Source: Kribbella sp. CA-293567
Lineage (GTDB): Bacteria > Actinomycetota > Actinomycetes > Propionibacteriales > Kribbellaceae
Direction: 5' to 3'
Assembly (NCBI RefSeq): GCF_027627575.1
Contig: NZ_CP114065.1
Coordinates: 3,348,001 to 3,412,000 of the forward strand
Length of the DNA: 64,000 nt
Each line of letters starts with the position of its first letter. Position 1 is the first letter of the stretch. The position numbers were made by a program, and so were the translations under genes. The notes under the pieces are model-generated. The model did not search any database, was not told the origin of the DNA, and saw nothing but the letters and a program-made list of their open reading frames with translations. Below are positions 16,985 through 26,300 of this stretch, one piece after another.

Positions 16985-17022
16985 GAGAAGCCGGTACCCC
17001 CGGCTCAATCCTTGGAGGCACA

Positions 17023-17598
17023 GTGAGGCTCATCTCCCGGCTGGTGGTGGCGTTTTCCGTGGGCGCCGCCCTGGTCGTTCCCGCGAGCGTGGCGACGGCT
17101 GCTCCCGTCCCCGTGACCAACCAGCACCGGCCGTCGTGTTCGGTGGTCTGGTTCGACCTCGGAAACACCTTGGTGGACACCAGAGTCGCGGGGCAGACGA
17201 CGTACATGCCGGGGGCGTTGCGGCATCTGCGGTTGCTGCGGGCCGTGGGAGTGCCGGTCGGGCTGATCACCAACGTGCCGCCGGAGTGGGGTGCCACCGA
17301 CGTCGAGCGGGCGGCCGCGACCAAGGCTTTCGTCGACTCGACCTGGACCGAGGCGCAGCCGTTCCCGTGGGAGTGGTTCGGTGACCGGATCCTGACGCCG
17401 CGGACCACGGCGGAGTTCAAGCCCGCGGCGGCGCTGTTCGTCCGCGGCCGTGAGGCGGCGGCGCCGTGCCGGTCGTTCTTCGAGGGCGAGAACCCGGTCG
17501 AGATCACGGCGGCCCAGCAGTCAGGCCTGACCGCCTATCAGATCGGGCAGCCGGACCGCCCGGCGTACCTGCCTCTGTGGCGGGTGCTCGTGCCCTAG
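17023..17598 (+). CDS. Exported HAD-like phosphatase-fold protein
   Basis: 191 residues, GTG start with TTGGAGG upstream. A Sec signal peptide (residues 1-27, ending ATAA) is followed by HAD motif I as VVWFDLGNTLVDTR, motif II Thr in VGLITNVPP and motif III Lys in EFKPAAALFV. The nucleophile Asp is present, but the general-acid Asp two residues later is Gly (DLG). HAD enzymes are mostly cytosolic, so an exported, partly degenerate member is unusual. Catalysis may be weak, or it may act as a binding protein. Confidence 0.68.
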   Translation: MRLISRLVVAFSVGAALVVPASVATAAPVPVTNQHRPSCSVVWFDLGNTLVDTRVAGQTTYMPGALRHLRLLRAVGVPVGLITNVPPEWGATDVERAAATKAFVDSTWTEAQPFPWEWFGDRILTPRTTAEFKPAAALFVRGREAAAPCRSFFEGENPVEITAAQQSGLTAYQIGQPDRPAYLPLWRVLVP

Positions 17599-17611
17599 TT
17601 AGGGTTCCCCT

Positions 17612-19702
17612 ATGGGAAGCAGCGTGTACGTCGCATCGGTCGAGGGCTACACCGGCAAGTCGACCGTGGCCCTGGGAGTGCTCCAGCAGCTGTCCAAACG
17701 GGTCGAGCGGGTGTCGGTGTTCCGGCCGATCGTGCGGCCGGACACCGACCTGTACGGCGGCCGCGACTACGTCCTGGACCTGCTCATCTCGCACGACGCC
17801 GTCTCGCTGCCCTACGAGGACTGCGTGGGCGTCAGCTACGACGAGGTGCACGCCGACCCTGATGCCGCGCTGGACCTGATCGTGCAGCGCTACCGCGACG
17901 TGGCCGAGCGCGGCGACCCCGTGCTCATCGTCGGCAGCGACTACACCGATGTGGGCACGCCGACCGAGTTCTCCTACAACGCGCGGATCGCCGCGAACCT
18001 GGGGGTGCCCGTACTGCTCGTACTCAACGGCGCGGGCCGCAGCCCCGAGGACGTGGGCACCCTCTCCGAGATCGCCAACGCCGAGCTGACCGCCAACCAC
18101 GGTTCACTGTTCGCCGTCGTCGCCAACCGGGTCGATCCTGGGCAGCTTGACCAGACGGTCGCCGCGATGGCGAAGGCCGGCGTACCGGCGTACGCGCTGC
18201 CGGAGGAGCCGTTGCTCAGCGCACCGGCCGTGGCCGACCTGATGGCGGCGGTCGACGGCCGGCTGCTGAACGGCGAGGCCCAGCTGCTGTCCCGCGAGGT
18301 CACCGGTCTGGTGGTGGCCGGGATGACGATGCCGAACGTCCTCGACCGGCTCTTCGACGGCGCCGCCGTGATCACCGCGGCGGACCGGCCGGAGGTGGTC
18401 GTCGGCGTCCTGATGGCCAACGCCTCGCAGAACTTCCCGCAGGTGTCGGCGATCTTCCTGAACGGCGGGTTCGCGCTGCCCGACCAGATCCTGCGGCTGA
18501 TCGAGGGCGTCGGCAGCACCCTGCCGATCATCGAGACCGGGCTCGGCACCCACGCGACCTCCACCGCGCTGACCGCGGTGCGGGGCCGGCTGACCAGGAA
18601 CTCGCCGCGCAAGGTCGATCTGGCCCTGGCCCTGTTCGACCAGTACGTCGACGGCTCCGGGCTGCTCGACCGGCTCGCGGTGGCCCGCAGCGGCGCGGTC
18701 ACGCCGCTGATGTTCGAGCACCAGCTGATCGACGAGGCAGTTGCCCACCGCAAGCACATCGTGCTGCCCGAGGGCGAGGAGGAGCGGATCCTGCGGGCCG
18801 CCGACGTCGTCCTGCGCCGCGGCGTGGCCGAGCTGACCCTGCTCGGCGATCCGGTGGTGATCAGCGCCAAGGCCGCCGCGCTCGGCGTCGACATCTCGGC
18901 GGCCCACATCCTCAGCCCGGACGACGAGGAGCTGGGCGAGCGGTTCGCGAACGAGTACCACCGGCTGCGGCAGCACCGCGGCGTCGACCTGGACAAGGCG
19001 CGCGAGCAGGTCAGGGACGTCTCGTACTTCGGCACCATGATGGTGCAGCTCGGTCTGGCCGACGGGATGGTGTCGGGCTCGGTCCACACCACCGCCCACA
19101 CCATCCGCCCGGCCCTGGAGGTGGTCAAGACGCTGCCCGGCGTCTCGGTCGTCTCGTCGGTGTTCTTCATGTGCCTGGAGCACCAGGTGCTCGTGTACGG
19201 CGACTGTGCGGTCAACCCCGACCCGACCGCCGAGCAGCTCGCCGACATCGCCATCTCGTCGGCGGCGACCGCCGCGGCGTTCGGCGTCGAGCCGCGGGTC
19301 GCGATGCTGTCGTACTCGACCGGCTCGTCCGGCACCGGCACCGACGTGGAGAAGGTCTCCAAGGCGACCGAGCTGGTTCGCCAGCGGGCGCCGCAGCTGC
19401 TCGTCGAGGGGCCGATCCAGTACGACGCCGCCATCGACAGCGCGGTGGCCAGGACCAAACTGCCCGACTCCGAGGTGGCCGGCCGGGCGACGGTCTTCAT
19501 CTTCCCCGACCTGAACACCGGCAACAACACCTACAAGGCGGTCCAGCGCTCGGCGAACGCCGTTGCCGTCGGCCCGGTTCTGCAGGGACTGCGCAAACCC
19601 GTCAACGACCTGTCCCGCGGTGCCACCGTGCGCGACATCATCAACACCGTGGCGATCACCACGATCCAGGCCCAGCACAGCGACGAGCGGAGCGAGCGAT
19701 GA
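17612..19702 (+). CDS. pta: Phosphate acetyltransferase, long form with N-terminal DRTGG/P-loop domain
   Basis: 696 residues. The N-terminal P-loop-like segment EGYTGKSTVALGV belongs to an AAA_26 dethiobiotin-synthetase-like domain (about 1-215), followed by a DRTGG domain (about 220-330) and the catalytic PTA_PTB domain (about 375-690; KHIVLPEGEEERILRAAD, GMVSGSVHTTAHTIRP, STGSSGTGTDVEK). It interconverts acetyl-CoA and acetyl phosphate in the cytosol. The stop overlaps the ackA ATG by 4 bp, so the pair forms the classical acetate node. Confidence 0.97.
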   Translation: MGSSVYVASVEGYTGKSTVALGVLQQLSKRVERVSVFRPIVRPDTDLYGGRDYVLDLLISHDAVSLPYEDCVGVSYDEVHADPDAALDLIVQRYRDVAERGDPVLIVGSDYTDVGTPTEFSYNARIAANLGVPVLLVLNGAGRSPEDVGTLSEIANAELTANHGSLFAVVANRVDPGQLDQTVAAMAKAGVPAYALPEEPLLSAPAVADLMAAVDGRLLNGEAQLLSREVTGLVVAGMTMPNVLDRLFDGAAVITAADRPEVVVGVLMANASQNFPQVSAIFLNGGFALPDQILRLIEGVGSTLPIIETGLGTHATSTALTAVRGRLTRNSPRKVDLALALFDQYVDGSGLLDRLAVARSGAVTPLMFEHQLIDEAVAHRKHIVLPEGEEERILRAADVVLRRGVAELTLLGDPVVISAKAAALGVDISAAHILSPDDEELGERFANEYHRLRQHRGVDLDKAREQVRDVSYFGTMMVQLGLADGMVSGSVHTTAHTIRPALEVVKTLPGVSVVSSVFFMCLEHQVLVYGDCAVNPDPTAEQLADIAISSAATAAAFGVEPRVAMLSYSTGSSGTGTDVEKVSKATELVRQRAPQLLVEGPIQYDAAIDSAVARTKLPDSEVAGRATVFIFPDLNTGNNTYKAVQRSANAVAVGPVLQGLRKPVNDLSRGATVRDIINTVAITTIQAQHSDERSER

Positions 19703-20889
19703 GCGACTACGTGCTGGTGATCAACGCGGGGTCGTCGTCGCTCAAGTACAGCCTGGTCGACGCCGCTTCCGGTGCAGCGCCCGCGGTCGGCCTGGTCGAG
19801 CAGATCGGCGAGGCCGAAGGCCATCACAGTCATCGCGGCCCCGACGGCGAGCTCAGCACCAAGCTGAAGGTCGAGAACCACGAGGACGCGCTGCGCGCCG
19901 CGCTGGAGGCCTTCTCTTCCCACGGCCCGTCCCTCGACGACGTCGAGCTCGCGGCGATCGGGCACCGCGTCGTCCACGGCGGAGCGCGGTTCGGCGATCC
20001 CGCCCTGATCGACGACGAACTGGTGGCCGCCGTCACCGAGCTGGTGCCGTTGGCTCCGCTGCACAACCCGGCGAACCTCGAAGGAATCGAGGTCGCGCGC
20101 CGGTTGTTCCCCGACCTGCGGCAGGTCGCCGTGTTCGACACGGCCTTCCACCAGACCCTTGCGCCGGAGGCCTACACCTACGCGCTGCCGCTGGAACTGC
20201 GCGACGACCACGGGATCCGCAGATACGGCTTCCACGGTACGTCGTACGCGTTCGTCGCCGCCGAGGCGGCGCGGCTGCTCGACCGGGACCTGGCCGACCT
20301 GAACCTGATCGTGCTGCATCTCGGCAACGGCTGCTCCGCGGCCGCGATCCGTGGCGGTGAGTCGGTGGACACCTCGATGGGCATGACCCCGCTGGAGGGC
20401 CTGGTGATGGGCACCCGGTCTGGCGACCTCGACCCGGCGATCCATGCCCACCTGGCGCGCGAGCTCGGCAAGTCGGTGGCGGAGATCGACCAGCTGCTCA
20501 ACCACGGCTCCGGTCTCAAAGGCCTTGCCGGGGGCAACGACTTCCGTGAACTGTCCGAGCGCCGCGAGGCGGGGGACGCGCGGGCCCAGCTGGCCTTCGA
20601 CGTCTACTGCCACCGCATCAAGAAGTACGTCGGCGCCTACTACGCGGTCCTCGGCACCGTCGACGCGATCGTCTTCACCGCCGGCGTCGGTCAGCACTCC
20701 GCCGCCGCCCGTGCCGCTTCGCTGGCGAATCTCGAACGCCTCGGTATCGAGCTCGACGAGAGCCGCAACACCGCTTCCGGCGCGGACGCCCGCCGGGTCT
20801 CGGCCGACGACAGCCCGGTCGCGGTGCTGGTCGTCCCCACCAACGAGGAGTGGCAGATCGCTCGCGAGACCGTCGCCCTGATCCGCTGA
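19699..20889 (+). CDS. ackA: Acetate kinase
   Basis: 396 residues of normal length. Signatures: VLVINAGSSSLKYSL at the N-terminus, GHRVVHGG, VFDTAFHQTL, YGFHGTSY, LGNGCS for ATP binding, and the C-terminal TAGVGQHS. It makes ATP and acetate from acetyl phosphate and ADP. The ATGA overlap with pta implies coupled translation. A hairpin 114 bp downstream probably ends the transcript. Confidence 0.98.
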   Translation: MSDYVLVINAGSSSLKYSLVDAASGAAPAVGLVEQIGEAEGHHSHRGPDGELSTKLKVENHEDALRAALEAFSSHGPSLDDVELAAIGHRVVHGGARFGDPALIDDELVAAVTELVPLAPLHNPANLEGIEVARRLFPDLRQVAVFDTAFHQTLAPEAYTYALPLELRDDHGIRRYGFHGTSYAFVAAEAARLLDRDLADLNLIVLHLGNGCSAAAIRGGESVDTSMGMTPLEGLVMGTRSGDLDPAIHAHLARELGKSVAEIDQLLNHGSGLKGLAGGNDFRELSERREAGDARAQLAFDVYCHRIKKYVGAYYAVLGTVDAIVFTAGVGQHSAAARAASLANLERLGIELDESRNTASGADARRVSADDSPVAVLVVPTNEEWQIARETVALIR

Positions 20890-21003
20890 CGATCGGCCCG
20901 CGAAAAAAACTTCTGCGGAAGATGTATCAGGGCCGCCGCTGGGGGCTCCGACCTGACGAGGGCGGATGCGGCGGGGGCCAACTGAAGCCCGGGGGGAGGG
21001 CCT

Positions 21004-21045
21004 GACGCGGTACGTGGAGGGCAAGGGGGGACCACGTACCGCGTC
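21004..21045. terminator. Hairpin terminator between ackA and the subtilase gene
   Basis: A perfect 14-bp inverted repeat, GACGCGGTACGTGG at 21004-21017 and its complement at 21032-21045, with a 14-base G-rich loop. It lies in the gap between convergent genes, closer to the subtilase stop, and could serve both strands. Confidence 0.7.
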
Positions 21046-21055
21046 GGCGGCCCGC

Positions 21056-22330
21056 TCAGCGCAGGGCGTCCTCCGGCCGGAGGATCGCTCCGACGCCCGG
21101 GATCGCCTGGGTGAGGCTGAAGTCCAGCAGTGACCCGGCCGCCTGTTGCGCGGTCTGGCCCGTGACGGACATCCTGGCCGCGATCAGGCCGGCCACCAGC
21201 GGCGTCGCGAACGACGTACCGCTCCAGCGGGCCATTCCCTGGAAGGTGCGGATCGTGCCCGTGTCCGGGCGCTCGGTGCACCGGTACTTGCCGTCGAGGT
21301 AGGCGTTGACGAGATCCTCGCCCGGCGCGTACACGTCGACCCAGGTGCCGTAGTTGCTGAACGACGCCCGGCTCTGGCCGTCGGCGGCCAGAGCGCCCAC
21401 GGAGACCGCCTCCGGGAAGGCCGCCGGCCAGAAGTACTCCCGGTCGCCGTCGTTCCCGGCCGCGGCGACCAGCACCAGGCCGTTCACCCGGTTCAGCTGG
21501 GTCCGGACGAAGACGTCGAGACCGACCGCCGGCAGGTCGAACCGCGTCTTGGTGCCGGCCGAGAGGCTGATGATGTCGGGGGACAGGTCGAGCACCTCGG
21601 ACAGCTTCTCGGCCAGGTCGACCTCCCACATCGCGCCGGCCCGGTCGAGGTAACCCTTCACCACCACCTCGGCCTCCGGCGCGATCATCCGCAGGACGCC
21701 GGCGATGAAGGTGCCGTGCCCGGCGTACGGCTCGATCAGCTGGGTCTGCGGATCGTAGACCTGCTCGGCGTCGCCGGTGACCCCGTCCAGCCAGGGCGCC
21801 TGCGGCGCGTCCGTCCAGCCGACGTCCAGGACCACCACCTTCACGCCGCGGCCGGTCGACTTGCCGTCGCCCTTCGGCGCCGGCTCGATGCCGGCGGGCA
21901 CCTCTTCCGGCTCGGTCGCCGGACACGGGCTGACGCTGGGCGAGACGAAGACCAGATGCTCCGGCGTGACGACGCCGCGGCCGAGCCGCCGGTCGGCGTA
22001 CAGGAGGAAGCGCTGGGTGTCCGTCGCCGCGCGGGGCGCCGGGTCGGGGACCTTGCGGGGCAGCACGAGCCGGGTCACGCCGTTGATGCCGCCGTCGTCC
22101 GGAGTACCTCCACCGAAGAGCTCCACGACCCGCGGCAGGTCCTCGTCCCGGACGACCACCGAGCCCGCCCGGTACAGATAGTCGACCCCCGCTTTGCGCC
22201 AGTCCTCCGGCGCGATCTCGAGCTCCTCGCCGAACGCCTCGATCAGCAGCTCGACCTGGTCGATGTACTTGCCTCGGGGATCCTCGCCCTTGGGATCGCC
22301 GTTCTCGTCGGGAACCTGGTTGTCCGACAC
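21056..22330 (-). CDS. Cytosolic S8 (subtilisin-like) serine protease
   Basis: 424 residues, GTG start with GGAGGAAA upstream. The subtilase triad is intact: Asp169 (VVVLDVGW), His205 (AGHGTFIAG) and Ser373 (SGTSFATP), with Asn293 (AAGNDG) for the oxyanion hole. There is no signal peptide; residues 1-160 form a non-catalytic acidic domain. It is divergent from the CHAT-TPR gene over 84 bp, so the two probably share control. A subtilase kept inside the cell beside a CHAT protease and an ECF sigma factor suggests regulated proteolysis of a signalling partner rather than nutrition (inference). Confidence 0.9.
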   Translation of the reverse strand: MSDNQVPDENGDPKGEDPRGKYIDQVELLIEAFGEELEIAPEDWRKAGVDYLYRAGSVVVRDEDLPRVVELFGGGTPDDGGINGVTRLVLPRKVPDPAPRAATDTQRFLLYADRRLGRGVVTPEHLVFVSPSVSPCPATEPEEVPAGIEPAPKGDGKSTGRGVKVVVLDVGWTDAPQAPWLDGVTGDAEQVYDPQTQLIEPYAGHGTFIAGVLRMIAPEAEVVVKGYLDRAGAMWEVDLAEKLSEVLDLSPDIISLSAGTKTRFDLPAVGLDVFVRTQLNRVNGLVLVAAAGNDGDREYFWPAAFPEAVSVGALAADGQSRASFSNYGTWVDVYAPGEDLVNAYLDGKYRCTERPDTGTIRTFQGMARWSGTSFATPLVAGLIAARMSVTGQTAQQAAGSLLDFSLTQAIPGVGAILRPEDALR

Positions 22331-22414
22331 TGATTTCCTCCCCTGATCGTCGCTGGAACACCGGATGGGCCAGCTAGCCTGTCACTCTGCCGACTACCGG
22401 AAGGTGTGTCGAGA

Positions 22415-25003
22415 GTGACGATGGTGCCGGACGAGTTGCTGACCCTGGCTTTGTCGCGCCCGCACGACGCGATCTCCGGCGCCCAGCGGCTGCTGGCGAC
22501 CGGTCCGTCCCGGTCGGCGGCGTCCGTTGCCCACCAGGCGCAGGGAGTCGCCCTTCGCCAGTTGGGTGACATCGTTGCCGCAATCCGCGAGCTGCGGCTC
22601 GCGGTGCGGCTGGGTGAGCAGTCCGGCGACCAGCAGCGCGAGCTGGACGCGCTGGCCTCCCTCGGCGCCACCCTGGGGCGCGCGGGCCAAGGCAAGCAGG
22701 GCCTGGCGTTCCTCGACCGGGCGGTGGCCGGCAGCACCGGTGCCTTCTCCGGCCGGGTGCTGATCCGGCGGGCCGACGTCCTGCTCGTGCTCGGCCGGCA
22801 CGAGGAGGCCCTGGAGGATCTGCACAACGCGGTCAGCCGGCTTCGCCATGCCGACGACCAGGTCTGGGAAGCCAGGTCCCGCAACTACCGGGGCTTCGTC
22901 CATCTCACACTCGGCCGGACGCGCCAGGCCGACGCCGACTTCACCGTGGCCGAACGCCTGTACGCCGCTGTCGGCCAGGCCTTCGAGTTCGCCGAGGTCC
23001 GGCAGAACCGCGGCCTGGTGGCCTTCGCCCGAGGGGATCTGCCGCTTGCCCTGGAGTATCTCGGCGCGGCGGGGGAGCGGTTCGAGGCGCTGGGCGTCGC
23101 GTGGCCCGACCTGGCGATCGATCGCTGCGGCGTACTGCTCGCGGCCGGCCTGATCAGCGAGGCGCGGGAGGAGGCCGAGCGAGCGGTCGTCCAGATGGAG
23201 AAGGACGGCGGTCAGCCGACCAAGAAGGCGGAGTTGCTGTTCGCCGCGGCCACGGTGTCACTGGTCGCCGCCGATCCGGCGACCGCGCGGGAACGGGCCG
23301 AGGAGGCACGCCGGCTCTTCTCCGCGCAGCGCCGGCCGTGGTGGTCCGCAAGGGCGACGATGGTCCAGCTCGAGGCCCGTCACCAGGCAGGCGAGCGTGG
23401 CCCACGACTGCTCCGGCGGGTGGTAGAGACAGCGACCCGACTCGATCAACTCGGCGCCGCGGAGGCACCGGCCGCTCATCTGCTCGCGGGACGGCTCGCG
23501 CTCGCCGAAGGCCGGAGCGTCACGGCCGATCGCCAGCTGGCACGAGCCGCGACGATCCGGCGGGGTGCGCCACCGCTGGCGCGTGCGCTTTCCCTGCTGA
23601 GCAAGGCTTTGCGGGCCGAGGCTCGTGGCGACGTGGGCGGGATGCTGGCCGCCTGTGATCGAGGACTGGATGTGCTCGACGAGCACCGGCTGATGATGGG
23701 CGCCACCGAACTGCGGGCCAGGGCGACCGCTCACGGCGGCGAGCTGGCCCGGTTGGCGTTGCGCGACGCAGTACGGCGTACTGATCCGAAGCGGCTCCTG
23801 GTCTGCAGCGAGCGATGGCGTGCCACCGCCTTCGCGGCCGAGCCCACCGGTACTCGCGGTGACACCCAGCTGGACGCCGACCTGGCCGCTTTGCGCGAGG
23901 TCGTCCGGCGGTCCGAACGCATCCCCCTCGACAGCTCGGCCGGTACGGCGCTGGAACGCGACCGGCGGCGGCTCGAGCAGGCCATCCGGGCCCGCACGCT
24001 GGAGACCCGGGGAGCGGGGTCGTCGACCAGGACGCAGTTCGAGCTGGAGCAACTGATCGCCGAGCTCGGCGAGACCACCCTGGTGGAGTTGGTCGAGGTC
24101 GATGACGTCCTGTTCGCGATCGTGATCCGCCAGGGCCGGATCCGGCTGCACGAGGTCGGGCCGCTGCCGGCCGCTTCGTTCGAGGTCGAGCGCGCCCGGT
24201 TCCGCCTCCGGTGGCTGGCCCGGGGCTGCCCGCCGACCGGACCGGGGCTCGATGTCATCGGTGAGCGGCTGGCCGACGCGGTGCTCGGCGACGCTGCGGC
24301 CGACCTCGGTGACGGGCCGGTGGTGGTGGTTCCGCCGGGCCGCTTGCAGGCCCTGCCGTGGCAGTTGCTGCCGCCGTTGGCGGATCGGGTGGTGAGCGTC
24401 GCGCCGTCGTCAGCGATGTGGATGCGGGCCGGACGGCTGCAGCCACCGCCGGACCAGAAGGTGGCGCTGGTCCTCGGACCGGGACTGACAGCGGGGTACA
24501 CCGAGATCCCGCGGCTGGCCGAGCGGTATCCGGCGGCGACGGTGCTCAGTGGGGGAGCGGCGACCGCCGACGCCGTCCTCAGCGCGCTGGACGGCGCTTG
24601 GCTCGCGCACATCGCGGCGCACGGCACCTTCCGGTCGGACAGTCCGCTGTTCTCGTCGCTGCAGCTGGACGACGGGCCGCTCACCGTCTACGACCTCGAG
24701 CGGCTCCAGCGGGCGCCGTACCGGATGGTGTTGTCCAGTTGCGATTCCGGGCTGGCGAAGCCGGTCGGGGCGGACGAGTTGCTCGGGCTCACCAGCAGTC
24801 TGCTGCCGCTCGGCGCGGCGGGGATCCTGGCGAGCGTCGTACCGGTGAGCGATCGGGCGGCGGTGCCGCTGATGACCGCTGTGCACGCGAGGCTGGCGGC
24901 GGGAAGCTCTCTGGCCGAGGCACTGGCCGGTGCCCGGACCGAGGGCGGCGACGATCCACTCGCCGTCGCCACGGCCGCGTCCTTCGTGGTGCTGGGCGTT
25001 TGA
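22415..25003 (+). CDS. TPR-CHAT caspase-like protease
   Basis: About 862 residues. The first 450 or so are helical TPR-type repeats (for example ALEDLHNAVSRLRHADDQVWEARSRNYRGF and its neighbours). The C-terminal third is a CHAT domain with the catalytic pair His736 (HIAAHGTF) and Cys776 (VLSSCDSG). CHAT proteases are caspase relatives that often act in stress or conflict responses when a sensor is triggered. GTG 22415 has GGAAGG at better spacing than GTG 22406; ATG 22421 is also possible. An ECF sigma factor follows 76 bp downstream. Confidence 0.9.
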   Translation: MTMVPDELLTLALSRPHDAISGAQRLLATGPSRSAASVAHQAQGVALRQLGDIVAAIRELRLAVRLGEQSGDQQRELDALASLGATLGRAGQGKQGLAFLDRAVAGSTGAFSGRVLIRRADVLLVLGRHEEALEDLHNAVSRLRHADDQVWEARSRNYRGFVHLTLGRTRQADADFTVAERLYAAVGQAFEFAEVRQNRGLVAFARGDLPLALEYLGAAGERFEALGVAWPDLAIDRCGVLLAAGLISEAREEAERAVVQMEKDGGQPTKKAELLFAAATVSLVAADPATARERAEEARRLFSAQRRPWWSARATMVQLEARHQAGERGPRLLRRVVETATRLDQLGAAEAPAAHLLAGRLALAEGRSVTADRQLARAATIRRGAPPLARALSLLSKALRAEARGDVGGMLAACDRGLDVLDEHRLMMGATELRARATAHGGELARLALRDAVRRTDPKRLLVCSERWRATAFAAEPTGTRGDTQLDADLAALREVVRRSERIPLDSSAGTALERDRRRLEQAIRARTLETRGAGSSTRTQFELEQLIAELGETTLVELVEVDDVLFAIVIRQGRIRLHEVGPLPAASFEVERARFRLRWLARGCPPTGPGLDVIGERLADAVLGDAAADLGDGPVVVVPPGRLQALPWQLLPPLADRVVSVAPSSAMWMRAGRLQPPPDQKVALVLGPGLTAGYTEIPRLAERYPAATVLSGGAATADAVLSALDGAWLAHIAAHGTFRSDSPLFSSLQLDDGPLTVYDLERLQRAPYRMVLSSCDSGLAKPVGADELLGLTSSLLPLGAAGILASVVPVSDRAAVPLMTAVHARLAAGSSLAEALAGARTEGGDDPLAVATAASFVVLGV

Positions 25004-25079
25004 GGCAGCATGTATCACCAGGCAGCCGGCGGGCTCCGTTCCAGTAGGAGTTCCCGCCGATCGACGAAGGAGACACGGT

Positions 25080-25709
25080 ATGCGCGATGACCCGACCGTG
25101 ATCCGGATGGTCGAGGGGGCTCGGGACGGCGACAAAAGTGCCTGGGACGAGCTGGTCGAGCGGTACGCGCCACTGGTCTGGACGGTCGCACGGCGGTTCC
25201 GGCTGTCGGCCGCGGACGTCGACGACGTCGGCCAGACGGTGTGGTTGCTGCTGATCGAGCGGCTGCCCGACCTGCGGGAACCGGCCGCATTGCCGGGCTG
25301 GATCGTGACCACCACGCAGCGCGAGTGCCTGCGGCTGCTGCGGTTCGGGCGCCGGACGGAGCCGACCGATCCGGCCGACGTGTCGCCGGATCCGTCGGAC
25401 CTGGTGCGGCCGGTCGACGAGGAGCTGCTGGCGCACGAGCGCCAGGTCGCGGTGCGCGCCGCGTTCGCCCAGCTGACTCCGCGCTGCCAGTCCCTGCTGT
25501 CGATGCTGGTCAGCGACCCACCGGCGGTGTACGCCGAGATCAGTCGGAAACTCAACATGCCGATCGGAAGTATCGGGCCCAACCGGGCCCGTTGTCTGGG
25601 GCGCCTACGGCAGACGCCGGCTCTCGCCGAGTTGATCGGCGGCCGGTCCGGGACAACCGCCGAAACGAAAGGGGGTGGGCAGCGTGGACGTCCAGTGGTG
25701 GATCGATGA
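25080..25709 (+). CDS. ECF-type sigma-70 factor of the CHAT operon
   Basis: 209 residues. Sigma region 2 spans about 8-85 (AWDELVERYAPLVWTVARRF, DVDDVGQTVWLLLIERL), and region 4 about 118-185 (AFAQLTPRCQSLLSML, followed by a helix-turn-helix with KLNMPIGSIGPNRAR). A clear AAGGAG stands before the ATG. It follows the CHAT gene and overlaps the next gene's start by 26 bp. No membrane anti-sigma factor is adjacent, so control may come from the proteases or the small downstream protein. Confidence 0.92.
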   Translation: MRDDPTVIRMVEGARDGDKSAWDELVERYAPLVWTVARRFRLSAADVDDVGQTVWLLLIERLPDLREPAALPGWIVTTTQRECLRLLRFGRRTEPTDPADVSPDPSDLVRPVDEELLAHERQVAVRAAFAQLTPRCQSLLSMLVSDPPAVYAEISRKLNMPIGSIGPNRARCLGRLRQTPALAELIGGRSGTTAETKGGGQRGRPVVDR

Positions 25710-26145
25710 CGAGGAACTGCTCGAAGTACTGCGCGACGCGATGAGCACGGCCAGGGAGATGCCCGCCGGCCTCGTTGCCGCCGGCCGGGCGGCGTACGCG
25801 TGGCGGACGATCGACGCGGAGCTGGCCGCGCTCACCTACGACTCCGCATGGGAGACCGAGGAGCTCGCGCTGACCCGGGCGGAGAGCGCCGAGCTGCGGA
25901 CGCTCACCTTCTCCACCGAGGGGCTCAGCATCGAGCTGGAGCTGACCCCGCACGAGGTGCTCGGCCAGCTCAGCCCACCCCAGCCGGGCACCGTCCGGCT
26001 GTCCTCGGACTCCGACGCGCTCGGCACCCTGCCGATCGACGACCTCGGCTTCTTCATCGTCCGCCCGGTCCCGCGCCACCCGTTCCGCGTCATCTGCGAG
26101 ACCGCCGCCGGCTTCACCGTGCTGACCGGCTGGATCTCTCCCTGA
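25684..26145 (+). CDS. Conserved partner of the CHAT/sigma operon
   Basis: 153 residues, GTG start spaced well from AAAGGGGG; GTG 25675 is an alternative. The N-terminal AYAWRTIDAELAALTYDS helix resembles the sigma-binding helix found in small anti-sigma-like proteins. The C-terminal half is beta-rich (LRTLTFSTEGLSIELELTP, GQLSPPQPGTVRL, FRVICETAAGFTVLTGWI) and looks like a small sandwich. It starts inside the sigma gene's 3' end. I recall proteins of this pattern beside similar sigma/CHAT genes in other actinobacteria; an anti-sigma role is inference. Confidence 0.72.
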   Translation: MDVQWWIDDEELLEVLRDAMSTAREMPAGLVAAGRAAYAWRTIDAELAALTYDSAWETEELALTRAESAELRTLTFSTEGLSIELELTPHEVLGQLSPPQPGTVRLSSDSDALGTLPIDDLGFFIVRPVPRHPFRVICETAAGFTVLTGWISP

Positions 26146-26157
26146 CCACTCGTACGG

Positions 26158-26195
26158 ACGCCTGAGAAGTCCCGATCCGTGGGATACGCAGGCGT
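26158..26195. terminator. Stem-loop after the CHAT/sigma operon
   Basis: ACGCCTG at 26158-26164 pairs perfectly with CAGGCGT at 26189-26195, with an inner TCCC/GGGA stem. It starts 13 bp after the stop of the partner gene and 106 bp before lanKC, and probably separates the two transcription units. The rest of this gap must hold the lanKC promoter, but I cannot point to convincing -35/-10 boxes. Confidence 0.5.
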
Positions 26196-26300
26196 AAGGG
26201 CGGCATTCCTCACATGCCGGTCGTGACGCCAGGCACTACGCGGCGGCGCCGATCGGACACACCATGTGACGAGACGTTGCTCAAGGGGTGGGAGGCCAGG

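Noticed and set aside
17974..19678. Long minus-strand open frames opposite pta
   Set aside because: Both mirror the pta coding sequence and have no domain signature; pta is certain.
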